DNA of 56,968 nucleotides from Bacteroidales bacterium. GTDB taxonomy: Bacteria > Bacteroidota > Bacteroidia > Bacteroidales > UBA12077. A program made the translations under genes and the position numbers. The stretch lies in assembly GCA_027859205.1 (NCBI GenBank), contig JAQIBH010000151.1:1-56968 (forward strand), read 5' to 3'. Each line of letters begins with the position of its first letter. Positions within the stretch are counted from its first letter, which is position 1. The notes below the pieces were generated by a model. That model saw nothing but the letters and a program-made list of their open reading frames with translations, did no database searches and was not told where the DNA came from. This document shows, in pieces, positions 9,238-17,985 of this stretch.

Positions 9238-10407
9238 ATGTCCAAAAGAGATTTTTATGATATTTTAGGGGTGTCGCAAAGTGCCTCGCAAGAAGAAATT
9301 AAGAAAGCCTATCGAAAGCAAGCTATTCAATATCATCCTGATAAAAACCCAGGAGATTCAAGCGCTGAATCGAAATTTAAAGAGGCCGCAGAAGCATACG
9401 AAATTTTAAGTAATGTTGATAAACGTGCCAGATATGATCGTTACGGACATGCTGGATTAGGTGGTGCAGCAGGAGGCGGAAGCGGAGGCTTCGGTGGAGG
9501 CATGAGCATGGAAGATATTTTTGAAAACTTCGGTGATGTTTTTGGTAGTGCATTTGGTGGTGGTTTTGGAGGTTTTGGAGGTTTTGGTGGCTCTCGGCAA
9601 CGTGGACGAAGAGTAAATAAAGGATCCAACTTACGTGTAAAAGTTACAATGAGTCTTAAGGACATTGCACATGGCGTAAACAAAAAAATTAAAGTAAATA
9701 AATATATTGCTTGTGATTCTTGTAGTGGAAATGGAGCAAAAGATTCATCTTCATTTAGTAATTGTTCCACCTGTCATGGAACAGGACAAGTAACAAAAGT
9801 TACTAATACTATCCTTGGACAAATGCAAACTGCATCCGTTTGTCATTCTTGCGGTGGTGAAGGAAAAATTATTACACATAAATGTACAAAATGCCATGGA
9901 GAAGGTATTGTAAAGGATACTGAAGTTATATCATTAGATATTCCGGGAGGAGTGGCAGAAGGAATGCAATTATCGGTTAGTGGAAAAGGAAATGCTGCCC
10001 GCAGAGGTGGAATAAACGGCGATTTAATTGTTTTAATTCAAGAAGAGAAACACCCTGATTTAATTAGAGATGGCAACGAATTAATGTATGGATTATATCT
10101 GAATTTTGCTGAAGCAGCAATAGGAGCTACTGTGGAAATTCCTACTGTTGACAGTAAGGTAAAAATTAAAATCGAACCAGGAACACAGCCAGGTAAATTA
10201 CTCCGTTTACGTGGGAAAGGATTGCCAGATGTTAATGGATATGGAAAAGGAGACTTACTTGTTAATATTAATGTTTGGGTACCTAAAAACTTAACAAAAG
10301 ACGAGAAAAAACAGGTTGAACAGCTTTCTAATTCAGAGAATTTTAGACCACAGCCTAGCGCTGATGACAAGAATTTCTATGAACGAATGAAAAACTTTTT
10401 TGAATAA
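9238..10407 (+). CDS. dnaJ: Molecular chaperone DnaJ (class A Hsp40)
   Basis: J-domain cochaperone that delivers clients to DnaK and stimulates its ATPase. The 389 residues include a J domain (1-70) with the essential HPD in YHPDKNPGD, a long Gly/Phe-rich linker (about 75-125), four CxxCxGxG zinc-binding repeats ([32 protein letters not shown]), and two substrate-binding beta domains with GGINGDLIV and [16 protein letters not shown] complete type I DnaJ of usual length. Second gene of the grpE operon, ended by the terminator at 10429. Confidence 0.97.
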   Translation: MSKRDFYDILGVSQSASQEEIKKAYRKQAIQYHPDKNPGDSSAESKFKEAAEAYEILSNVDKRARYDRYGHAGLGGAAGGGSGGFGGGMSMEDIFENFGDVFGSAFGGGFGGFGGFGGSRQRGRRVNKGSNLRVKVTMSLKDIAHGVNKKIKVNKYIACDSCSGNGAKDSSSFSNCSTCHGTGQVTKVTNTILGQMQTASVCHSCGGEGKIITHKCTKCHGEGIVKDTEVISLDIPGGVAEGMQLSVSGKGNAARRGGINGDLIVLIQEEKHPDLIRDGNELMYGLYLNFAEAAIGATVEIPTVDSKVKIKIEPGTQPGKLLRLRGKGLPDVNGYGKGDLLVNINVWVPKNLTKDEKKQVEQLSNSENFRPQPSADDKNFYERMKNFFE

Positions 10408-10428
10408 AAATAAATAATTTATAAATTG

Positions 10429-10464
10429 AAACCTGTTAGGATATTAATCTTAACAGGTTTTTTT
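10429..10464 (+). terminator. Intrinsic terminator after dnaJ
   Basis: Perfect 10-bp stem AAACCTGTTA (10429-10438) with its complement at 10451-10460 and a 12-nt loop, followed by a run of T. Confidence 0.85.
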
Positions 10465-10533
10465 ATTCTTCAATAAATCTTTTTATTTCTTCTTATTTTT
10501 AATACTTTTCTCGTTCAAAAATAAAAAAAAACC

Positions 10534-12252
10534 ATGAGAAACATTATATTCTTTTTAACAATAGTTCTTTTCTTTTTCACACAAACGAGTAAGGCATGTA
10601 CAAATTTTATTGTAACAAAAGGCGCGTCGGCTGATGGTTCAGTTATGACATCCTATGCTTGCGATTCTCATGATATTTATGGCGCACTTTATTTTTGGAA
10701 AGCTAAAGACCATACTGGAGGTTCTAATGTAGAAATAATTGATTGGATTACAGGTAAAAAACTTGGGTCGATTCCTCAAGTAAGACATACCTACAGGGTT
10801 ATTGGAAATATGAATGAACATCAAGTGGTTATAAATGAATCGACTTGGGGAGGTAAATCAGAATGTATAGATAGTACAGCAATTATTGATGTTGGAAGTT
10901 TAATATGGTTGAGTTTGCAACGTGCAAGTAATGCACGTGAAGCAATTCGAACATTTCATTTTTTAGTTTCAAATTATGGATATGCTAGTTCTGGGGAATC
11001 ATTTACTATAGCTGATAAAAATGAAGCTTGGATACTTGAACTTGTTAGTAAAGATCACAGTAAGAAAGGTGCTGTATGGGTAGCACAAAAAATTCCTGAT
11101 GGATATATTTCGGGACATGCAAATCATGCTAGAATTACTACTTTCCCCATAGAGAATAAGAAAAATTCAATATCAACTAATTATATTAATAACGATAAAT
11201 ATTTATACTCTCCAGAGCTTGATTGTATTTACAATGAAGATGTTATTTCATTTGCAAAAGAAATGGGATTTATTGATAATAAATTAAAACACGAAGAATT
11301 TAGTTTTGCAGCAACTTACAATCCAATAAGTTTTGGGGCAGCAAGATTTTGTGAAGCGCGTATTTATGCTGGTTTTAATAAAGTTGCTAAAGGAATGGAG
11401 AAATACCTGGATTACGCAATGGGCGAAAATCTTGAGAATAGATTTCCATTATATGTTAAACCAGACAAAAAACTTGGAGTACGTGACGTAATGAATATGA
11501 TGCGTGATTATTATCAAGATACACCTATGGATATGACAAAAGATATTGGAGCAGGCCCTTATGGTTGTACAGTTCGTTGGAGACCTTTATATTGGGAAGT
11601 TGAAGGTCAGAAATATTTTAACGAAAGAGCAATATCAACTCAACAAACGGCATACTCTATTGTAACTCAATCGCGTTCATATTTACCGGATCCAATAGGT
11701 GGTATTTGTTGGTTTGGTGTTGATGATACTTATTTAACCGTGTACACACCTCTTTATGCTGGAATACAAGAAGTCCCCGAAAATTTCAGAATGGGAAATG
11801 GAGATATATTGAATTATAGTGAAACTTCAGCATTCTGGTTATTTAACCGTGTTTCTATTTTTGCATATTCAATTATGAACAGAGTTATGCCAACAATTAA
11901 AGCGAAACAAGATGAGCTGGAGTTAGCTTATATTAAAGAAGTAAATACTATTGATAAAAAAGCCGATGAGCTATACAAAACAAATCAAGAAAAGGCTATA
12001 AGTCTAGTTAATGATTTCTCAACGCAAAAATCGGCTCAAACATTTGCCGTCTGGAATAATTTAGGGAATCAGCTATTAGTTGTATTCTCCGATGGAAACA
12101 TAAAAAAACATCAAGGAGATAGTTCCAATTACGTAAGACGATTATTTGATAAAGAATTTTTATTACCAGTAATTGAGCAACCAGGATATTCAGAAGAATA
12201 TTACCAAAATATTATTGAATCAACCGGTGATAAATTAAAAGTTAAAAAATAA
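10534..12252 (+). CDS. C69 (U34) family dipeptidase, secreted
   Basis: Ntn-hydrolase peptidase of 572 residues that cleaves dipeptides or short peptides. Residues 1-21 form a hydrophobic signal peptide ending TSKA. Cleavage exposes Cys22 in CTNFIVTKGASADGS, the conserved PepD-like N-terminal nucleophile, so export and activation appear linked. Further family blocks are QVVINESTWGG, GESFTIADKNEAWILE and GGICWFGVDDT. Length agrees with Bacteroidota members, which are longer than lactobacillar PepD. Acts probably in the periplasm. Monocistronic: a terminator precedes it and a gene remnant follows. Confidence 0.9.
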   Translation: MRNIIFFLTIVLFFFTQTSKACTNFIVTKGASADGSVMTSYACDSHDIYGALYFWKAKDHTGGSNVEIIDWITGKKLGSIPQVRHTYRVIGNMNEHQVVINESTWGGKSECIDSTAIIDVGSLIWLSLQRASNAREAIRTFHFLVSNYGYASSGESFTIADKNEAWILELVSKDHSKKGAVWVAQKIPDGYISGHANHARITTFPIENKKNSISTNYINNDKYLYSPELDCIYNEDVISFAKEMGFIDNKLKHEEFSFAATYNPISFGAARFCEARIYAGFNKVAKGMEKYLDYAMGENLENRFPLYVKPDKKLGVRDVMNMMRDYYQDTPMDMTKDIGAGPYGCTVRWRPLYWEVEGQKYFNERAISTQQTAYSIVTQSRSYLPDPIGGICWFGVDDTYLTVYTPLYAGIQEVPENFRMGNGDILNYSETSAFWLFNRVSIFAYSIMNRVMPTIKAKQDELELAYIKEVNTIDKKADELYKTNQEKAISLVNDFSTQKSAQTFAVWNNLGNQLLVVFSDGNIKKHQGDSSNYVRRLFDKEFLLPVIEQPGYSEEYYQNIIESTGDKLKVKK

Positions 12253-12403
12253 ATATTTTTTAACTAAATTCTCTCGTTTTAAACTAATAGAGAAATATTA
12301 GTGTGCAATTTTACTAATTAAAGTGAAAAACAGATTGTAGAATAATTTGCTTTCAATTAAATATTATAGGTTATGTAGAATACAAAGTTATTTACAAAGA
12401 TGA

Positions 12404-12544
12404 GCTCTGTTAGCAAACGATAATATTTCTGTTAATGGATATCAAGGAGAGCATCTTGATGTTTCAAGTTTAAAATCAGGTATTTACCTTATTACAATAT
12501 CAAATCATGAATATAAAAAAACATTCAAACTGATTGTTAAATAA
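12404..12544 (+). pseudogene. Orphan T9SS type A sorting-domain tail
   Basis: An in-frame stretch of 46 codons follows the stop at 12401-12403, contains no ATG, and ends in TAA at 12542-12544. It encodes HLDVSSLKSGIYLIT then KKTFKLIVK at the C-terminus. This is the classic end of the Por-secretion (type A) C-terminal sorting domain, with pattern LDVSxLxxGIYxxxI...KKxxxV. The rest of the gene is missing: bases 12253-12403 give only short interrupted frames. A strong terminator directly follows, as expected for the 3' end of a lost cargo gene. Confidence 0.7.
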
Positions 12545-12568
12545 AAACCAATCGAATTAATTCAACCT

Positions 12569-12597
12569 AAAAGAGGGGCAGCTGCCCCTCTTTTTTA
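12569..12597. terminator. Strong intrinsic terminator, bidirectional
   Basis: Perfect palindrome centred at 12581/12582, AAAAGAGGGGCAG with its complement (12569-12594), with T-tracts at either end. It lies between the plus-strand sorting-tail remnant and the minus-strand SRPBCC gene and would stop both. It is the most GC-rich stem in the window. Confidence 0.92.
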
Positions 12598-12620
12598 TTT
12601 AATGTAAATACATTGAAAAT

Positions 12621-13160
12621 TTAATCTTCCAAAATACCTTTTAAATTTGCTAAGCCATTTTGTAAATCACCGCCAAGCATTTCCTCCATATTCATAAATA
12701 ATAACATTAAATTCATTGGATAAGATATTTCTCCACTAAAGCCCCATTTTACCACCGTTAAGCTATCCGAAAGACTTTCTGTCACCATATATGCTAAATC
12801 CTTGGCCTCAAAAGGCTCTATGAATCTTAATTCAAAATCGATGCGCTCACCTTCCACTACACTTAATATTTCCTGTTCTCCTTTTCCAACATCCTTATTA
12901 TCACTATCCCAAGCCGAAACAAACCCAACAGTTCCATCAGTTCCTTGAAACTCCTTTTTCATATTAGGATCTCTCTTTGCCCAAACACTATAATTGTCTT
13001 GATTCCTTAAAAATTTTACGTATTCAAAAATTTCTGTTTTTGATTTATTTATTTCAATCTCTCGTTCAACAGCGTACTGCTTTGGAACGAATGCTGCAAT
13101 TATTAATATTAAAATAATTAAACTAATTATTACTAATAGGATTTTCTTGATTACTTTCAT
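12621..13160 (-). CDS. SRPBCC (START/polyketide-cyclase fold) protein with N-terminal membrane anchor
   Basis: Protein of 179 residues from the ATG at 13160. A start 14 codons upstream is open but adds an uncharacteristic sequence. Residues 3-25 (VIKKILLVIISLIILILIIA) form a membrane anchor. The remainder has the SRPBCC pattern: YAVEREIEINKSKTEIFEYV, WAKRDPNMKKEF, GTVGFVSAWDS, ERIDFELRFIEPFEA, and a long C-terminal helix ending QNGLANLKGILED. The fold makes a hydrophobic cavity that usually binds a lipid or small molecule. No specific ligand can be assigned. Stands alone between a terminator and the methyltransferase gene. Confidence 0.8.
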   Translation of the reverse strand: MKVIKKILLVIISLIILILIIAAFVPKQYAVEREIEINKSKTEIFEYVKFLRNQDNYSVWAKRDPNMKKEFQGTDGTVGFVSAWDSDNKDVGKGEQEILSVVEGERIDFELRFIEPFEAKDLAYMVTESLSDSLTVVKWGFSGEISYPMNLMLLFMNMEEMLGGDLQNGLANLKGILED

Positions 13161-13230
13161 TATTCTAGAATTATATTTGGTTAAACATATATTAACTTGC
13201 AATTAATAAAAAAAATCAAAGACTAAAGAA

Positions 13231-14001
13231 TTAATGATTTATGACTAAACGGTTAAACTCAAGTTTAGCAATATCGTTATTAGATTTAAAAATCTTATCA
13301 AGATGTTTTGTTATTGGGAGAGTAATTTTTTGCAGGAAAGTGGCTATTTTGCTTAGTGGCTCGCCTTCCTTTCTTGTGTTTGGACTAAAAACCTTTCGAA
13401 TTATTCCAGACACATAATAGCTTATACGGATATTAATAAATGATTTGCTAATTAAATTAAATCCATGGAGCTTACAAATTTGCTCGTAGTAACTAATAGG
13501 TCTGCCATAACACAATTCGTCTCCTTTTATGTTTTTTTCTATCCTCTCAAAAAGAAAAACTTTATTGCTTGCAACTCGGCAAAGTTCAGACATGATTTTT
13601 TTCAGCATTTCTTCATCGGTATTATGCTGTAATACCGTTGCTGTAAATACGTAATCGAATTCTTTTTCTTTAAACGGAAGACTTATTCCATCAATCTTAA
13701 TTAATTCTATTTCTTTAGGCAATTTATCCTTCGAAAGCTCAATCATATCAACAGAAATATCAGTTCCCACAAGACGTAATGGCAATTTTTTCCAGACTTC
13801 TTGTAAATTTCCACCAGGCCCACATCCAAGCTCAAGAACCTTATTTGCTTTAAAATCAACAGAATTTAGCATCGAAAGAAATTTCTTGCGTTTATACCTG
13901 TAAAAAGGCTCATCGTCACCAGCAATAATATTTTTACCCTTTCGAGCTTTTATTCTATTTGCTACGTCAGACCAATAAGGTTCAGGATGATAAATCGTCA
14001 T
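13231..14001 (-). CDS. Class I SAM-dependent methyltransferase
   Basis: Rossmann-fold methyltransferase of 256 residues. SAM-binding motif I is VLELGCGPGGN (about 56-66), motif II is GTDISVDMI, and FDYVFTATVLQH matches the post-II acidic strand of the Methyltransf_11/25 families. The substrate is not evident. The C-terminal 80 residues (PISYYEQICKLHGF, then a basic region) resemble small-molecule or sugar-methylating members rather than rRNA enzymes. The gene is 15 nt downstream of a two-helix membrane protein gene on the same strand, probably the same transcript. Confidence 0.85.
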   Translation of the reverse strand: MTIYHPEPYWSDVANRIKARKGKNIIAGDDEPFYRYKRKKFLSMLNSVDFKANKVLELGCGPGGNLQEVWKKLPLRLVGTDISVDMIELSKDKLPKEIELIKIDGISLPFKEKEFDYVFTATVLQHNTDEEMLKKIMSELCRVASNKVFLFERIEKNIKGDELCYGRPISYYEQICKLHGFNLISKSFINIRISYYVSGIIRKVFSPNTRKEGEPLSKIATFLQKITLPITKHLDKIFKSNNDIAKLEFNRLVINH

Positions 14002-14016
14002 TTTCTAAATTCAAAA

Positions 14017-14196
14017 TTATTTCTCTGATGTCTTATTCCGAAGATTAGCCCAAAATAGACTAATTACACCAATTATAAAAAAGATAATTAAATGAATATG
14101 ACTTATAGGTATATTCAGTTTTATCTTAAGAACAAAAATAACCGTTGTTCCTATAAGTAATACAAATGCTAATATGCGTACAAAATTCCTCATCAT
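14017..14196 (-). CDS. Small two-helix membrane protein
   Basis: ORF of 59 codons, ATG at 14196 (a second ATG follows immediately), stop at 14017-14019. Predicted topology: a basic N-terminus (MMRNFVR), a hydrophobic helix (ILAFVLLIGTTVIFVL), a short Lys/Pro turn (KIKLNIPISHIH), a second helix (LIIFFIIGVISLFWA) and a polar tail NLRNKTSEK. Positive charges at both ends suggest a hairpin with both termini inside. It precedes the methyltransferase gene by 15 nt on the same strand. Family unknown to me. Confidence 0.6.
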   Translation of the reverse strand: MMRNFVRILAFVLLIGTTVIFVLKIKLNIPISHIHLIIFFIIGVISLFWANLRNKTSEK

Positions 14197-14255
14197 TTAA
14201 TGCTAATTAATTATTAAATAAGTTGATAAAATTAACATTTTTTATTCATGCTAAA

Positions 14256-15068
14256 CTATACTTCCGTCCAATAACTTTCCTGCCCGTTTCCCAATAATGT
14301 AAAAAATCCATTTTTAGGTTTAATATCCAAAAACGGATAACTTACTTTTGAAAGATAAAGGCCTTGTGGATATGCGAGGTTTTTAAATTTCGATGCTTCT
14401 TTGTTTTTTAAATAATACTCAAATTCTTCAATACTTAATTTGCCAGTTCCTATTTCGAAAAGCCTATATACAATTATCCTAATCATGCCTTTCAAAAATT
14501 TATTTGATGTTAATTGAAATCTAATCCTATCTTCCTGTTTATTAACAAACATTTTTACAGATTTAATATTACAAATTGTATTATCATGTCGATCGGGTGT
14601 TTTGCAAAGTGCTCTAAAATCTGAGTATTTCAACAGTAATAATGCTGCTTGTTTCATTTTATTCAAATCTGCATCTTCTAATAAATATAACGAACTATGC
14701 CCTGCAAGAAAAGGGTCTTTCGAAGTATGAATAAAATAATCGTAAGTTCTTTCTGTGGCATCAAACTGGGCATGATAATCTTTTTCCATTTTTATCACAT
14801 CAAAAACTGCAATGTCACTAGGGAGCATTTTATTTAATCTAAATTTTAGATCAAAGTCAATTTCCTGCCTTACATCGATGTGAAAAAAGTACTGAGCAGC
14901 ATGAACCCCTGCGTCAGTTCTGCCGCAACCCAAACAAGGTATTTTATATTTGAAAACCAACTCAAGTTTATCTTCAATAATTTCTTGAATAGTTAAGACT
15001 TTCTTTTGTCTTTGCCACCCACGATAATTTGTTCCCTTATATGCTATATGAAAAAAATATCTGTGCAT
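14256..15068 (-). CDS. truA: tRNA pseudouridine(38-40) synthase TruA
   Basis: Converts uridines 38-40 of the tRNA anticodon arm to pseudouridine. From the ATG at 15068 it has 270 residues. N-terminal HIAYKGTNYRGWQRQ, the catalytic Asp in CGRTDAGVHA, the RTYDYFIHT strand and FLKGMIRIIVYRL are all family hallmarks. An upstream ATG at 15089 lies inside the -7 promoter box, so the 15068 start is preferred. The three residues LGC before GRTDAG are unremarkable. Cytosolic and complete. Confidence 0.96.
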   Translation of the reverse strand: MHRYFFHIAYKGTNYRGWQRQKKVLTIQEIIEDKLELVFKYKIPCLGCGRTDAGVHAAQYFFHIDVRQEIDFDLKFRLNKMLPSDIAVFDVIKMEKDYHAQFDATERTYDYFIHTSKDPFLAGHSSLYLLEDADLNKMKQAALLLLKYSDFRALCKTPDRHDNTICNIKSVKMFVNKQEDRIRFQLTSNKFLKGMIRIIVYRLFEIGTGKLSIEEFEYYLKNKEASKFKNLAYPQGLYLSKVSYPFLDIKPKNGFFTLLGNGQESYWTEV

Positions 15069-15086
15069 TTCTATTAATATCAATTT

Positions 15087-15094
15087 CAAAAATA
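15087..15094 (-). promoter_or_regulatory. -7 box upstream of truA
   Basis: Minus-strand TATTTTTG, a full match to TAnnTTTG, 19 nt upstream of the truA ATG. No good -33 TTTG is present at the right distance. It rules against the ATG at 15089. Confidence 0.5.
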
Positions 15095-15119
15095 CTGAAA
15101 GTTATTATTATTATGTGTA

Positions 15120-15300
15120 ACAATTAATAGAATCAATAAGTAGTCTTTGCAAGAAAACACCAAATACTGCGTTACTCTCGTGCTGAAAACAGTCACTTAC
15201 AACAGTATGTTTTCCGGTTTCCAACACTTCGAAAGCCTTGTCTTTGTCGCTTTCTTATCAAAGACTTAAAAAGAGTAGTTTTTTTGCGGACGCTAAGAAA
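15120..15300 (-). other. Coding-like intergenic remnant or dispersed repeat
   Basis: This 181-nt stretch is less AT-rich than other intergenic DNA. On the minus strand it has an open frame of about 40 codons without an ATG, reading KAFEVLETGKHTVVSDCFQ and then HESNAVFGVFLQR, flanked by stops. It also holds an inverted repeat GAAAACA (15185-15191)/TGTTTTC (about 15208-15214). It could be a fragment of a lost gene or one copy of a dispersed repeat. No assignment. Confidence 0.3.
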
Positions 15301-15318
15301 GAAGAATTAATCTTAAAA

Positions 15319-15349
15319 TTTCTTATCAATAAAAATTAATTTAAATTTG
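15319..15349 (+). promoter_or_regulatory. Promoter of the M3 peptidase gene
   Basis: TAAATTTG at 15342-15349 matches TAnnTTTG fully. TTTC at 15319-15322 (3 of 4) lies 19 nt upstream. Transcription near 15356 excludes the in-frame TTG at 15347 and supports the GTG start at 15398. Confidence 0.55.
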
Positions 15350-15397
15350 AGGTCTTATAATCAAGTTTTAATATACAAACCTATAAATTATAATATC

Positions 15398-17491
15398 GTG
15401 AAAAAGCTAACTTTAATAGTACTAGCAATTGGTCTTTACCTTGCATCATGTACTCAAAAAACAACAGAAATGGAAAATCCATTATTAAGTAAATTTGAAA
15501 CTCCTTATGGTGTTCCACCATTTGAATTAATAAAAGTTGAACACTTTGTTCCTGCGTACAACGAAGCAATACAGCAGCATGATAAAGAAATTTCAGCAAT
15601 AGTTAATAACCCAGAAATTCCTTCATTTGAAAATACCATTGAGGCTTTAGATTATAGTGGGAAATTATTAACTCAGGTCGATCATGTATTTATGAATTTA
15701 AATTCGGCTTTAACGAGCGGCGAAATGCAAAAAGTTGCTCAGGATGTTGCTCCTTTATTATCGAAACACAGCGATGACATATCTTTAAACATGAACTTGT
15801 TTAAAAAAGTAAAAGCTGTTTATGAGCAAAAAGATGAACTTGATCTTTCTCCTGAACAGGCCAGATTACTTCAGGTTAAATATCAAGATTTTGAAAGAGG
15901 TGGGGCTAACCTAGATTCAGAGAAGCAAGATAAACTTAGAAACATAAATGCTGAATTATCATTGCTAACTTTACAGTTCGGCGATAATATTTTAGCAGAA
16001 ACAAACAATTACAAAATGGTAATTGAAAATGAAGCCGATTTAGCTGGTTTGCCTAAAACAGTTATTCAAGCTGCCGCTGAAACAGCAATAAGTGCAGATA
16101 TGGAAGACAAATGGATATTTACTACACATAAACCAAGTATGTTGCCATTCTTAACTTACTCTAAAAATCGTGAATTAAGAGAAAAACTTCATACTGCATA
16201 TATCATGCGTGGTGATAATGATAATGAATATGATAATAAAAAAATATTATCTCGAATGGCCGCTTTAAGAGTTGATCGTGCTAAATTATTTGGTTTTGAT
16301 AGTCACGCTGCTTATGTATTAGATGTGAATATGGCAAAAAATCCTGAAACTGTTTTTGGATTTTTAAATAAAGTTTGGGATGCTGCTCTTCCAATTGCTA
16401 AAGCTGAAGCCACCGAATTACAAAAAATGATTGACAAAGAAGGTGGTAAATTTGATTTAGCACACTGGGACTGGTGGTATTATTCAGAGAAATTACGTAA
16501 AGAAAAATATGCTCTTGATGAAGAAATGCTACGTCCTTATTTTGAGAAGAATAATGTACGTAATGGAGCTTTTGAAGTAGCTACAAAACTTTGGGGATTA
16601 AAATTTGTTGAAAGAACAGATATTCCAAAATATCACCCCGATGTTGAAGTTTTCGAAGTTCAGAATCCTGATGAAACATTTTTAGGTATTCTTTATATGG
16701 ACTGGTTCCCGCGCCCAAGTAAAGGTGGTGGTGCGTGGATGGAAGCATTCCGCAAGCAATCAGAAGGTGTTGATCCAATTATAACAACTTGTTTTAATTA
16801 TTCTGCTCCAATTGGTGATATGCCTGCTCTTTTATCTTTTGATGAAGTCTCTACCACTTTCCACGAGTTTGGACACGCATTACACGGATTATTATCAAAC
16901 TGCAAATATCATACTTTATCAGGAACATCAGTTGCAAGAGATTTTGTTGAGCTACCATCACAAATTATGGAAAACTGGGCTTCTGAACCTGAGGTAATGA
17001 AAATGTATGCTAAACATTACGAAACTGGTGAAGTTATACCTCAAGAATTAATCGATAAGATTTCTAATAGTGGATTATTCAATAAAGGATTTACAGTTTT
17101 AGAATATACTTCAGCTGCACTTCTTGACATGTATTGGCATACAATGACCGAAACGGTTGAGCACGATGCAAATCAGTTCGAAAGTAATATTATGAGTAAA
17201 ATGGGAATGATTGACGAGATTGTTGTTCGTTATCGCAGTCCTTATTTTGCACATATTTTTGCTGGCGGATATTCTTCTGGTTATTACAGTTACCAGTGGG
17301 CGCAAGTTTTAGATGCCGATGCATTTAGCGTTTTCAAAGATAAAGGATTGTTCGATAAGGAAACTGCTGCATCATTCCGCAATAATGTTCTTTCAAGAGG
17401 AAATACCGAACCTGCCATGGATCTTTATAAAAAGTATCGTGGAATGGAACCTCAATTAGATGCATTTTTAGAAAGAAATGGATTAAAATAA
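15398..17491 (+). CDS. dcp: M3 family metallopeptidase (Dcp/oligopeptidase-like) lipoprotein
   Basis: Zinc peptidase of 697 residues that hydrolyses oligo- or dipeptides. The GTG at 15398 creates an ideal lipoprotein signal, MKKLTLIVLAIGLYLASC, with Cys18 at the lipobox, so the enzyme is probably anchored in the periplasm or outer membrane. A helical N-terminal half precedes the catalytic motif FHEFGHALHG (His489, Glu490, His493). C-terminal GGYSSGYYSYQWAQVLDADAF is typical of the peptidyl-dipeptidase Dcp branch of M3. The Dcp label is by similarity and other M3 subfamilies are possible. Single gene with its own promoter and terminator. Confidence 0.9.
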   Translation: MKKLTLIVLAIGLYLASCTQKTTEMENPLLSKFETPYGVPPFELIKVEHFVPAYNEAIQQHDKEISAIVNNPEIPSFENTIEALDYSGKLLTQVDHVFMNLNSALTSGEMQKVAQDVAPLLSKHSDDISLNMNLFKKVKAVYEQKDELDLSPEQARLLQVKYQDFERGGANLDSEKQDKLRNINAELSLLTLQFGDNILAETNNYKMVIENEADLAGLPKTVIQAAAETAISADMEDKWIFTTHKPSMLPFLTYSKNRELREKLHTAYIMRGDNDNEYDNKKILSRMAALRVDRAKLFGFDSHAAYVLDVNMAKNPETVFGFLNKVWDAALPIAKAEATELQKMIDKEGGKFDLAHWDWWYYSEKLRKEKYALDEEMLRPYFEKNNVRNGAFEVATKLWGLKFVERTDIPKYHPDVEVFEVQNPDETFLGILYMDWFPRPSKGGGAWMEAFRKQSEGVDPIITTCFNYSAPIGDMPALLSFDEVSTTFHEFGHALHGLLSNCKYHTLSGTSVARDFVELPSQIMENWASEPEVMKMYAKHYETGEVIPQELIDKISNSGLFNKGFTVLEYTSAALLDMYWHTMTETVEHDANQFESNIMSKMGMIDEIVVRYRSPYFAHIFAGGYSSGYYSYQWAQVLDADAFSVFKDKGLFDKETAASFRNNVLSRGNTEPAMDLYKKYRGMEPQLDAFLERNGLK

Positions 17492-17541
17492 AACAATTGA
17501 GTCGTTCAAAAAATAGGTTGACAGATTTATAAATTTTGTTT

Positions 17542-17574
17542 AAAACCAGAGAAAGATTCTTCTCTGGTTTTTTC
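17542..17574 (+). terminator. Intrinsic terminator after the M3 peptidase
   Basis: Perfect 12-bp stem AAAACCAGAGAA (17542-17553) with its complement at 17560-17571 and a 6-nt loop, followed by T residues. Confidence 0.9.
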
Positions 17575-17745
17575 GCTATATGGTTACTAGTTGTGTTTAT
17601 AAAAAAACCAATTGCCTATTAATTAGTTCTAATGCAACCATTATTAATCATTTTGTTTATTACATGTTAATAATATTTATAACATAAAAGCAACTATTTT
17701 TCATTTTATATCATCATATACATATAAAGTGAAAATCATAAAAAA

Positions 17746-17853
17746 ATGAAACCTGAAAAATTCGTTGGTATAATACTTATTACATTACTTATCAGTTATG
17801 AACAAGAAGAACATATTGATAAAAAAGAAAATGTAAACGTAAGTACCAAATAA
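17746..17853 (+). CDS. Possible small peptide
   Basis: A tentative 35-codon ORF in the 490-nt gap between the M3 peptidase and PhzF genes: ATG at 17746 in an A-rich context, stop at 17851-17853. It encodes a short hydrophobic segment (FVGIILITLLIS) followed by a charged tail (YEQEEHIDKKENV). The order resembles a small membrane-anchored or exported peptide. No family is recognised, and coding is supported only by the composition pattern. The rest of the gap holds the terminator and nothing else recognisable. Confidence 0.3.
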   Translation: MKPEKFVGIILITLLISYEQEEHIDKKENVNVSTK

Positions 17854-17985
17854 CATTCCCGTCTTAAATCTTATACAAAAACCTCGATTACAAGCTTGAC
17901 ATTTCTGTAAGGACTTTCCAAATTAATTGTACATCCTTTTTTTATTTATACTTTTATAGATATTGTTTAATTAAAACTGTGTGTT

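Noticed and set aside
9472-9600. GGT/GGA-rich repeats within dnaJ as a tandem repeat or CRISPR-like array
   Set aside because: They encode the normal Gly/Phe linker of DnaJ.
9441-9770. Proline-rich minus-strand ORF of 109 codons
   Set aside because: Mirror image of the Gly/Phe-rich region of dnaJ; no independent coding signal.
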